A stretch of 10,000 bases of DNA from Baffinella frigidus (GCA_026770585.1 MU646849.1:267014-277013), one strand, 5' to 3'; shown: positions 6,701 through 9,922, counted from the first letter of the stretch. Notes: generated by a model not told the origin, from the sequence alone. Numbers and translations are program-made.

Positions 6701-9700
6701 CGCTTGTTCGTACACTATCGGTGTATTTGTTGCGTGCGTCGTCTTAATAGGGTGACGGCCTGAAAATGGGGTAGTTAGGCCTACGGCATTGCCTAGGACC
6801 TCCTACCGTAGGCCGAGACTTTTTGGTCCTAGGATCCCTCGGCCTACGGTAGGAGGTCCTAGGCAATGCCGTGTGCCTAACTACCCCATTTTCAGGCCGT
6901 TAGCCTATGAGTCTGAAGCGTTACCACATGCGGACTACCGGGTGTTGCACCTGCAGGGACGAGACCTTGTTTTCAAGCCACTAAGAATCGGCTAGAATGT
7001 CCATAGGAACAGCCCTATGCCCCTACGGGTTGCCCACCGTAGGGTCCTGTTGATTATTCACTTGAGGGTTTTTCACGAAACCGCTTCGAATCCAGCTGTG
7101 TGGATGAAACCTCTGTTAAGACCCTAATTTCAGTGTATTTCACCTGGAGTGAAGAGAGCTTATTTTCGAGCGGGAGCAGCTTGTACAGCCCGTCCATTTA
7201 AGGTCAAAGTCAACTACGCCCCCCCACATATCAGGTTTTCTCTGCAAAAGTGGACGATTCACCGTAAAAATAACACAAGGCCTCGAATGTCTTCCAACCC
7301 TCTCCCGTGGACGCACCCTAAACCTTGAGCCCTGAACCTGGAGGGAGGAGAGCTTGTTTTCGAGCGGGAGCAGCTTGTACAGCCCGTCCTCCCTCACCTG
7401 AGATGTGCGGTTTCGGGTTTAGGATTTCAGGGTTTGGGGTTTCAGGGTTTCGGGTTTCGGGTTTCAGGCTTTCGGGTTTCAGGGTTTTGGTTTTGGGTTT
7501 GGGGGGGGTTGGGGTTTCGGATTTCGGGTTTGGGATTTCGGGCTTCCGGCTTCCGGTTTAGGGTTTAGGGTTTAGGGTTTAGGGTTTAGGGTTTAGGGTT
7601 TAGGGTTTAGGGTTTAGCTGAGGGTTTGAGGTGTCGGGTGTAGGAGACACTCGTCACCGAGGCTCGAGGTGACGTTGTCGAGATTTACCGAACAGTTGAC
7701 TAACCGCAGCTGCCCCCGGTACAAAGCCTGCCCGGTCTCGTCCTCATCCCGGTACAAAACCTTCATAGGCTAACGGACCAAAAATAGGGTAGTTAGGCCT
7801 ACGGAATTGCCTACTGTAGGCCGTAGGGCTCCTATGACCAAAAAAGTTCTAGGTACAAAACATCCCACTCCAGGGCGACGCGCGAGCGAATTCCTAAATA
7901 TGCCGTGGACACGGAGGAGGGTTGCGTAGGCATCGAAGCGACTTGTGGTGGCATGCCCAACTCGGCGGCTGTCGACTCGCGGACGAAAATGCCAGTCGGA
8001 AACTGACGATCGCACTAATCATGCCCGGGTTAGTCAACCGGTTGGGTGTAGGAGACCTCGTCGCCGAGGCCCGAGGTGATGTTGTCGAGATGCACCGAGA
8101 TGAGCGCGTGCAGCCGCGAGAACGACGACTGCTTAGGATTTAGGGTTTAGGTTTTGGAGTTTAAGGTTTAGATTTTATGGTTGAGGGTTGAGGGCTGAGG
8201 GTTTCGAGTTGAGGGTCTAGGGTTTAGAGTTGAGGGTCTAGGGTTTAGGGTTTGGATTTGAGTGTTTCAGGTGTGGGGGTTCAAAGTGTAGGGTTTGGGT
8301 CCGCAGAGAAACGGCGACGGCAGCAGCTTTCAGATCTTGTAGTAGCAGCCGCCATTAGGGTTCCGGGTTTGGAATGAGAGTGCACAGACGCCATTACGGT
8401 CGCGGTTTCGGGTTAGGGTGAAAGGGCGGGGTGGGGCGGCGCCTCGTAGTAGGAGGACCTGAAACCCTAGACCCTAGACCCTAGACCCGAAACCCTAGAC
8501 CCGAAACCCTAGACCCGAAACCCTAGACCCGAAACCTCGTAGTAGCAGGTGAGCTCGTCGAGCAGGCACTCGAGCACCACGCAACCCCAAACCCTTAACC
8601 CTAAGCCTTAGAACAGGTTATTTTCGAGCAGCTCAAGACCCTGCACCATAAACCATAAACCATAAACCATGAAGCCTACACGAACAGGTTGTTTTCGAGA
8701 ATCTCAAGCAGCCGTTCGAAACCGAAACCCTAGACCCGAAACCCTATTTAATTGCACTGGCCATTCCACGAGCCCGAGATTTTTGAATGTTTGAATTGGC
8801 GTGTAGAAACCGTAGACCCGAAACCTCGTAGTAGGAGGCGAGCTCGTCGAGGAGGCACTCGAGGACAACCAGCTCGAACGGCTGCTTCAGCTGCTCGAAA
8901 ATAACCTGTTCGTGTAGGGTTCATGGTTTACAAAAATAACCTGTTCGCGTAGGGTGCAGGGTTGATGGTTGATGGTTTATGGTTTATGGTGTATGGTGTA
9001 GGGTTTTGAGCTGCTCGAAAATAACCTGTGTGCGCGTGTAGGGTTTAGAGCGGTGCAGGGTTCACCGACTATTGTCAAGTTGACATGCTGGGTGTGCGGT
9101 ACCAATCCGTCAACTTTGGAGAGAAAACGAGCCCGGGCATACCAAACTGCTGAGCCCAAATTAATGTGTGAGGCCACTCAATTTAAACCGCCTTTTATGC
9201 TAGCTTGAGGGTAGTTTCTCTCTTATTTTGATATATTAGCTTTGGCCTAGCTTTAATATAGGAGAAACCCCACCCCAAAATAGCAAACACACGGTTTAAA
9301 TTTAGTGGCCTCGCACATGCAAATAGACTGAGACAGAGTTAGGAGACCTGGTTGCGGCGGACGGGGGGGCGGAGGGTGACAGGGAACCACTCGAGGCTAG
9401 AAATGTGACTATTTTAAAACAGGGTTTCTTTTACACGTGGAAAAAAATGTGTAATAAATTTCACACAAATAGGACGCGAATAGGGGCGTTTGGTCACGTA
9501 GCTGCGGGATATCCCGCAGCTACGTGACCAAGCCTGCCCGTGATTGGTACTAAATTTAACAACCCCACATTTAAAATACTCCCTCTTCCAGCCTCGAGTG
9601 GTACGGCCTCGACAGAGGATGTGTCCGAGTCGACTTTTCTAAACAATTCAGTGAGCCCGGGTTCTTTCCCGCTCCAAAGTTGACGGGTTTGTACCGGAAA

Positions 9701-9922
9701 CTCAGCATGTCAGCTTGAGAATAGTCGGTCAACCTGTGTGTGGCAGACCTGGTTGCAGCGGATCTAATGTGGAAACACTTTTAATTTAAAAACTGAATTT
9801 CGATGAAAATTACTACAAGTTTGCTTTGATATTACTAGTAAAAATTTGCAGACCTGGTTGCAGCGGATCGCGGCGCGCAGGGTGAGGATGAACGCCTCGA
9901 CTGAGGGCGTGTCCGAGTTGGT
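3658..9922 (-). CDS. MRS2: Split gene for MRS2/CorA-type magnesium channel (10 recognised exons, 5' end missing)
   Basis: Predicted membrane channel for Mg2+ of the MRS2 branch of the CorA superfamily, which works as a pentamer in mitochondrial or other membranes. Exons on the minus strand, 5' to 3': 9854-9922, 8825-8905, 8057-8128, 7338-7397, 6177-6302, 5638-5730, 5373-5420, 4946-4993, 4657-4723, 3658-3755. Seen directly: PFELVVLE, LPLENKLSSLQ, DEDMAACYLT, METYRTRMEDLL, LDNTRNR, a TM1 ending in FFGMN and a following hydrophobic TM2, all in family order. The GMN motif is the selectivity signature of the family. The exons total about 265 residues against roughly 380-450 for known members, so the N-terminus and probably one exon between 8906 and 9347 are not found. 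Introns are GT-AG, phase 0 except the last (phase 1). The targeting peptide, start codon and promoter lie outside the window. Whether the locus is intact or decaying is unknown because many partial exon copies are present. Confidence 0.85.
3871..3938 (-). pseudogene. Partial copy of TM2 exon, ends in TAG
   Basis: Identical at protein level to the first 22 codons of the TM2 exon (VVVAAVGTSACITLMGL, SQLKN) with an intact CAG acceptor. All base changes from 3658-3755 are synonymous (for example TCC/TCG, GCG/GCA, GTG/GTC). It then runs directly into TAG|GTGGAG, giving a stop just after LKN or a donor AG|GT. Confidence 0.75.
3985..4038 (-). pseudogene. Second partial copy of TM2 exon
   Basis: CAG acceptor and VVVAAVGTSACITLLGLP, matching the TM2 exon to residue 17, then CCCCAG|TCGTGC instead of the basic tail. 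Met is changed to Leu, and other changes are silent. Confidence 0.7.
4040..4260. other. Non-coding spacer with weak repeat and a relic of the AGTTGACTAA family
   Basis: Degenerate GGGGTGAGGG/GGTTGAGG words to 4195. Then GCTAGTAAATTTTGTTCCGGGGATCGACTTGATG (4212 on, words spaced as in the element 4336-4421) looks like an eroded element end. No gene seen. Confidence 0.35.
4271..4320 (-). pseudogene. Partial copy of GMN exon (3' half)
   Basis: The minus strand reads MHGAENVSPLVF then CTAG|GTTACGAG, keeping the donor but losing the AGFFGMN start. It is preceded (higher coordinates) by the foldback element 4336-4421. Confidence 0.7.
4336..4421. mobile_element. Foldback element, AGTTGACTAA family, copy a
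   Basis: Begins AGTTGACTAACCCGGGC and ends TTAGTCAACT: 10-bp perfect terminal inverted repeats. The core GTACCGGGATGCGGACGCGAC is shared with the copies at 4513-4636 and 7694-8039. 86 bp, no coding capacity. Confidence 0.75.
4441..4487 (-). pseudogene. Second partial copy of GMN exon (3' half)
   Basis: Identical in protein to NVTHGAENVSPLVFA of the full exon with donor GCAG|GTTACG, but the region coding VAGFFGM is replaced by CCCCCATAACC-type sequence. 57 bases (4431-4487) match 4647-4703 almost exactly. Confidence 0.75.
4513..4636. mobile_element. Foldback element, AGTTGACTAA family, copy b
   Basis: GGTTGACTAACCCGAGC at one end, TTAGTCAACT at the other. It differs from copy a mainly by a 39-bp TATATACATA-rich expansion at 4582-4620. 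It separates two copies of the GMN exon. Confidence 0.75.
4657..4723 (-). CDS. MRS2: MRS2-like exon: end of TM1 with GMN motif
   Basis: Acceptor ACCCTCAG, then VAGFFGMNVTHGAENV and SPLVFA plus one base of a Gly codon, donor GCAG|GTTACG. GMN at codons 6-8 is the signature of CorA/MRS2 magnesium channels, placed at the end of TM1 at the pore mouth. The THGAENVSPL loop precedes TM2. This is the only copy of the three that keeps GMN. Confidence 0.88.
4735..4935. repeat. G-strand telomere-like repeat in intron
   Basis: TTTAGGG, TTTATGG, TTTGGGG units between the GMN exon and the TM1 exon. No coding block. Confidence 0.85.
4946..4993 (-). CDS. MRS2: MRS2-like exon: first part of TM1
   Basis: Acceptor GGTATACAG, 16 codons DLRLSIAAVSLGFSMT, donor ACG|GTCACA, phase 0. 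It splices in frame onto VAGFFGMN, giving a hydrophobic TM1 that ends in GMN, as in human MRS2 where a DL/NL-x-L-hydrophobic segment precedes GMN. A 5' partial copy is at 5085-5105. Confidence 0.82.
5010..5345. repeat. TTTCGGG/TTCGGGG-rich variant repeat
   Basis: Mostly GGGTTTCGGG, GGGGATTCGGG and GGGTTCGG units, a G-strand variant with C in the unit; reverts to TTTAGGG near 5325. It contains the exon relic at 5085-5105. Open frames here translate to GFRV-type periodic peptides and are repeat artefacts. Confidence 0.85.
5085..5105 (-). pseudogene. 5' partial copy of TM1 exon
   Basis: TTTGCAG acceptor followed by DLRMSIA, then it dissolves into repeat. Shares GATCTGCGG and TCGATCGCG with 4946-4993. 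Confidence 0.65.
5373..5420 (-). CDS. MRS2: MRS2-like exon: LDNTRNR stalk helix
   Basis: Acceptor CTAAACCAG, 16 codons VYALSLDNTRNRIAKM, donor ATG|GTCCCT, phase 0. The L-D-x-x-R-N motif is conserved in MRS2/CorA proteins just before TM1 (LDSHRN in human MRS2). It joins in frame to the TM1 exon. Confidence 0.85.
5424..5632. repeat. G-strand telomere-like repeat in intron
   Basis: TTTAGGG, TTAGGG, TTTACGG and TGTAGGG units; a near-perfect TTTAGGG run at 5575-5602, then five GTGTAGG units. Reaches to within six bases of the donor of the next exon. Confidence 0.88.
5638..5730 (-). CDS. MRS2: MRS2-like exon: long stalk helix
   Basis: Acceptor GCGTAG, 31 codons starting VELVMETYRTRMEDLL and continuing DRIAEIGRQIESTRA, donor GCA|GTAACC, phase 0. 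It fits the conserved helix that begins E-hhhE-x-Y in MRS2 proteins (ELLLENYY in human), a main part of the pentamer funnel. The acceptor edge and first codons are repeated at 5831-5881. Confidence 0.85.
5704..5754. repeat. 51-bp direct repeat, copy 1
   Basis: Spans the acceptor junction of the exon 5638-5730. Matches 5831-5881 with 3 mismatches in 51. The 76 bp between the copies is a CATAGG-family foldback relative. Confidence 0.9.
5755..5830. mobile_element. CATAGG-family foldback element, short copy
   Basis: Shares GGGGTAGTCAGGCCTACGG with the element at 6747-6908, and GGACCAAAA with 7764-7836. Internal inverted words CCTACG/CGTAGG. The end CGTATG is a variant of CCTATG. It lies exactly between two 51-bp direct repeats. 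Confidence 0.65.
5831..5881 (-). pseudogene. 51-bp direct repeat copy 2: acceptor plus first codons of stalk-helix exon
   Basis: The minus strand keeps an acceptor (AACGCAG) and VELVMETYR, then is cut by the foldback element. Confidence 0.8.
5973..6050 (-). pseudogene. 3' partial copy of exon 6177-6302
   Basis: The minus strand reads DVAACYPTFRQETGAP then APPDEHMQ and donor CAG|GTCCAG. Changes from the full exon are mainly silent (ACC/ACG, TTC/TTT, CGC/CGT), plus Leu to Pro and Met to Val. The duplication includes downstream intron sequence (GGTACAAAAACG at 5936 and 6130). Confidence 0.75.
6061..6120. repeat. AT-rich spacer
   Basis: TACATCTATTAT occurs twice (6083, 6106); related to the TATACG spacers. 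Lies between two copies of the DEDMAACYLT exon. Confidence 0.5.
6177..6302 (-). CDS. MRS2: MRS2-like exon: DEDMAACYLT helix and linker
   Basis: Acceptor GGGCAG, 42 codons: VRLDRTFKTLDQLIAT, DEDMAACYLTFRQE, TGAPAPPDEHMQ, donor CAG|GTCGAG, phase 0. The D-x-D-M-A-x-x-Y-L motif matches plant and fungal MRS2 (DDDMAEMYL-type), in the helix that follows LPLENKLSSLQ. The Pro/Ala linker is the usual variable loop before the stalk helix. This is the longest exon recognised, and three fragments of it lie nearby. Confidence 0.87.
6305..6420. repeat. TATACG/ATATAT-rich spacer
   Basis: Begins with a TA microsatellite (CATATATATATATATC, 6310-6326) and continues with repeated CGTATATGATATATA (6372, 6391) and TATACGCG words. 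Directly abuts the acceptor of exon 6177-6302. Confidence 0.65.
6424..6489 (-). pseudogene. 5' partial copy of exon 6177-6302
   Basis: Acceptor CGTCAG, then VRLDRTCKTLDLLIAT and DEETA. It diverges after that into the AT-rich spacer. Confidence 0.72.
6495..6640. repeat. AT-rich spacer with CATATATCATGCAC repeats
   Basis: CATATATCATGCAC occurs twice (6510, 6526); GTATACTATGTATACGCG and ATACGCG words follow. No coding block. Confidence 0.6.
6641..6658. repeat. Perfect 18-bp palindrome
   Basis: GGGAAGGTATACCTTCCC, immediately before the exon fragment at 6661-6699. Confidence 0.9.
6661..6699 (-). pseudogene. Middle fragment of exon 6177-6302
   Basis: The minus strand encodes IAPDEDMAACYLT with TAG directly after. 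It has neither the acceptor nor the donor edge of the full exon. Confidence 0.68.
6747..6908. mobile_element. Near-perfect foldback element, CATAGG family
   Basis: Arms 6755-6817 and 6838-6900 are inverted repeats with one two-base mismatch in 63, around a 20-base loop. With 2 further mismatches the arms extend to 6747 and 6908, where the right end reads GGCCGTTAGCCTATG, the complement of the start of the copy at 7764. The near identity suggests recent insertion or conversion between the arms. No ORF for a transposase. Confidence 0.88.
6951..6977 (-). pseudogene. Diverged 3' copy of exon 7338-7397
   Basis: The minus strand reads LENKVSSLQ with donor CAG|GTGCAA, matching LENKLSSLQ of the full exon with Leu to Val. 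Confidence 0.55.
7000..7055. mobile_element. CATAGG-type hairpin relic
   Basis: CATAGGAACAG (7001) and CCCTACGG...CCGTAGGG with TCCTGTT at the far side form an imperfect hairpin with AACAG/CTGTT. Related words suggest an eroded member of the same family. Confidence 0.4.
7144..7194 (-). pseudogene. Partial copy of exon 7338-7397
   Basis: DGLYKLLPLENKLSSLQ with donor CAG|GTGAAA. Three base differences from the full exon, all synonymous (AAC/AAT, TCC/TCT, TCC/TCA). The acceptor and VRE are replaced by a different sequence. Confidence 0.8.
7198..7335. other. Unique spacer between two exon copies
   Basis: No coding block, telomere-like word or clear inverted repeat recognised, except CACCCTAAACC at 7314-7324. 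Confidence 0.4.
7338..7397 (-). CDS. MRS2: MRS2-like exon: LPLENKLSSLQ helix
   Basis: Acceptor CATCTCAG, 20 codons VREDGLYKLLPLENKLSSLQ, donor CAG|GTTCAG, phase 0. In plant MRS2 proteins the segment LLPLKNKLxxLEVRV leads into the DDDM helix; here the next exon begins VRLDRTFKTL, continuing that pattern exactly. Two further partial copies lie at 7144-7194 and 6951-6977. Confidence 0.87.
7405..7640. repeat. TTTCGGG then TTTAGGG repeat
   Basis: A TTTCGGG/TTTCAGGG-rich half (7410-7555) is followed by about eight near-perfect TTTAGGG units (7556-7615), the cleanest telomere-like run in the window. Confidence 0.9.
7636..7691 (-). pseudogene. 3' partial copy of exon 8057-8128
   Basis: The minus strand has LDNVTSSLGDE then one extra T before GTCTCC. 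It aligns to 8044-8098 with five mismatches and one inserted base, so the two form a 55-bp direct repeat flanking the insertion 7694-8039. Confidence 0.72.
7694..8039. mobile_element. AGTTGACTAA-family element, copy c, with nested insertion
   Basis: Starts AGTTGACTAACCGC and ends CCCGGGTTAGTCAACC. GGTACAAAGCC/GCCCGGTC/CCCGGTACAAAA at 7717-7759 is the complement of the core of copies a and b, so it lies in the opposite orientation. A CATAGG-family element is inserted at 7764-7836. The remaining 7840-8020 is GC-rich unknown sequence with no recognised gene. Confidence 0.68.
7764..7836. mobile_element. CATAGG-family foldback element, short copy
   Basis: CATAGGCTAACGGACCAAAA at one end and CTCCTATG at the other. 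Internal CCTACGG/CCGTAGG inverted words and TAGTTAGGCCTACGG are shared with 6747-6908. 73 bp, nested in the element 7694-8039. Confidence 0.78.
8057..8128 (-). CDS. MRS2: MRS2-like exon: helix before LPLENKL
   Basis: Acceptor CCTAAGCAG, 24 codons SSFSRLHALISVHLDN then ITSGLGDE, donor GAG|GTCTCC, phase 0. The sequence itself is not diagnostic; its placement between the PFE-LE exon and the LPLENKL exon, its helical character and its in-frame splice sites support assignment to the MRS2 N-terminal domain. Confidence 0.68.
8132..8298. repeat. G-strand telomere-like repeat
   Basis: TTTAGGG, TTGAGGG and GAGGGTCTAGGG units. The transcribed sense ends CCTAAATCCTAAGCAG, supplying the acceptor of exon 8057-8128. 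Confidence 0.85.
8301..8350 (-). CDS. Possible MRS2-like exon or relic (DLKAAAVAVSLR)
   Basis: The minus strand has CTGCTACTACAAG (like the CYYE end of the PFE-LE exon), then a frame reading DLKAAAVAVSLR, which would suit the helix after YYE. The frame shifts at the junction and there is no GT donor at the end, so this may be a broken copy. Confidence 0.25.
8443..8456 (-). pseudogene. Terminal fragment of the PFE-LE exon
   Basis: TCCTACTACGAG on the minus strand (SYYE) followed by GCGCCG instead of a GT donor. Confidence 0.4.
8461..8535. repeat. 14-bp tandem repeat AAACCCTAGACCCG
   Basis: About four head-to-tail units plus partial CCCTAGA units, C-strand on plus. It abuts the donor of the exon copy 8536-8580, so the minus-strand intron starts GTTTCGGGTCTAGGG. 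Confidence 0.88.
8536..8580 (-). pseudogene. 3' partial copy of the PFE-LE exon
   Basis: VVLECLLDELTCYYE with donor GAG|GTTTCG, against VVLECLLDELASYYE in 8825-8905; other base changes are silent. The 5' part of the exon is missing. Confidence 0.75.
8612..8718 (+). pseudogene. Inverted double copy of the VIFEQLKQPFE exon start
   Basis: The plus strand has ACAGGTTATTTTCGAGCAGC (VIFEQL), a spacer of CCATAAACCATAAACC, then acceptor CACGAACAG and VVFENLKQPFE. It is the inverse of 8870-9028 in the same order, so it arose as one inverted duplication. Confidence 0.75.
8825..8905 (-). CDS. MRS2: MRS2-like exon: PFE-x-x-LE helix
   Basis: Acceptor CACGAACAG, 27 codons VIFEQLKQPFELVVLE then CLLDELASYYE, donor GAG|GTTTCG, phase 0. 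PFE-hhxLE is a conserved motif of eukaryotic MRS2 proteins (LPFEFRAIE in human, LPFEFRALE in plants) at the start of the first long helix. Several partial copies surround it on both strands. Confidence 0.87.
8906..9032 (-). pseudogene. Tandem partial copies of the VIFEQL exon start in TTTATGG repeat
   Basis: AACAGGTTATTTT at 8934-8950 and ACAGGTTATTTTCGAGCAGC at 9009-9028 (minus sense) are acceptor-plus-first-codon copies, separated by TTTATGG/TTGATGG repeat. Confidence 0.7.
9164..9318. mobile_element. Foldback element with ATGTGTGAGGCCACT ends
   Basis: Terminal inverted repeats 9164-9190 and 9292-9318, two mismatches in 27. Imperfect pairing continues inward almost to the centre (GGCC at 9244). 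AT-rich. CAAATTA on the left and GCAAATA on the right may be a worn target duplication. Confidence 0.75.
9348..9385 (-). pseudogene. 3' half of a copy of exon A
   Basis: The minus strand reads FPVTLRPPVRRNQ with donor CAG|GTCTCC, matching FILTLRAAIRCNQ of 9854-9922. Its other half lies at 9603-9640, beyond the foldback element 9386-9602. Confidence 0.62.
9386..9602. mobile_element. Foldback element inserted in an exon copy
   Basis: Terminal inverted repeats ACCACTCGAGGCT (9386-9398) and AGCCTCGAGTGGT (9590-9602). The arms pair imperfectly (TGACTATTTTAAAACAGGG against its counterpart near 9565-9580). The centre is a perfect 42-bp palindrome at 9490-9531. There is no coding capacity. Confidence 0.8.
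9603..9640 (-). pseudogene. 5' half of a copy of exon A
   Basis: Possible acceptor TTGTTTAG, then VDSDTSSVEA, matching NSDTPSVEA in 9854-9922. The reading is cut at the foldback element. Confidence 0.58.
9743..9764 (-). pseudogene. 22-bp copy of the exon A donor end
   Basis: Identical to 9848-9869, covering IRCNQ and donor CAG|GTCTGC. The two copies are 105 bp apart. Confidence 0.8.
9765..9847. mobile_element. AT-rich insertion between 22-bp direct repeats
   Basis: 83 bp with TTTTAATTTAAAA and GAAAATTACTACAAG. The latter word is shared with the foldback element at 2292-2396, and a weaker inverted counterpart (TTACTAGTAAAAATT) lies at 9832-9846. Confidence 0.5.
9854..9922 (-). CDS. MRS2: MRS2-like exon A: start of N-terminal domain (probable)
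   Basis: The minus strand reads NSDTPSVEAFILTLRA and AIRCNQ, donor CAG|GTCTGC, phase 0. The R-x-AI-x-x-N pattern resembles the MRS2 segment (RAILVN-type in plants and human) that forms an early strand of the N-terminal domain. An in-frame TAA at 9923-9925 limits the exon, but no AG acceptor lies between, so its 5' edge is unclear and the true start could be further upstream, outside the window. Two other partial copies exist. Confidence 0.6.

Larger units (their letters stand above)
9058..9735. mobile_element. Outer inverted repeat (81-bp arms) enclosing two foldback elements
   Basis: Arms 9058-9138 and 9655-9735 align as inverted repeats without gaps, about 14 mismatches in 81. The region between contains foldback elements 9164-9318 and 9386-9602 and two pieces of exon A. 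It could be a composite element or an inverted duplication of intron sequence. Confidence 0.7.

Noticed and set aside
7325-7561. Plus-strand ORF of 78 codons ending in GFRVSGFRLSG-type repeats
   Set aside because: Same repeat artefact, running antisense through the LPLENKL exon.
7840-8020. Gene inside element copy c (81-codon minus ORF)
   Set aside because: No recognisable motif, no splice-bounded structure and no second copy to support it.
8461-8535. CRISPR array
   Set aside because: 14-bp head-to-tail units without spacers; a simple tandem repeat of telomere-like type.
8977-9177. 66-codon minus-strand ORF
   Set aside because: Runs from repeat through one arm of the outer inverted repeat into a foldback end; differences between the two arms are not concentrated at third positions.
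9490-9531. Rho-independent terminator or prokaryotic operator
   Set aside because: Eukaryotic context, no T run, and the palindrome is the centre of a larger foldback element.
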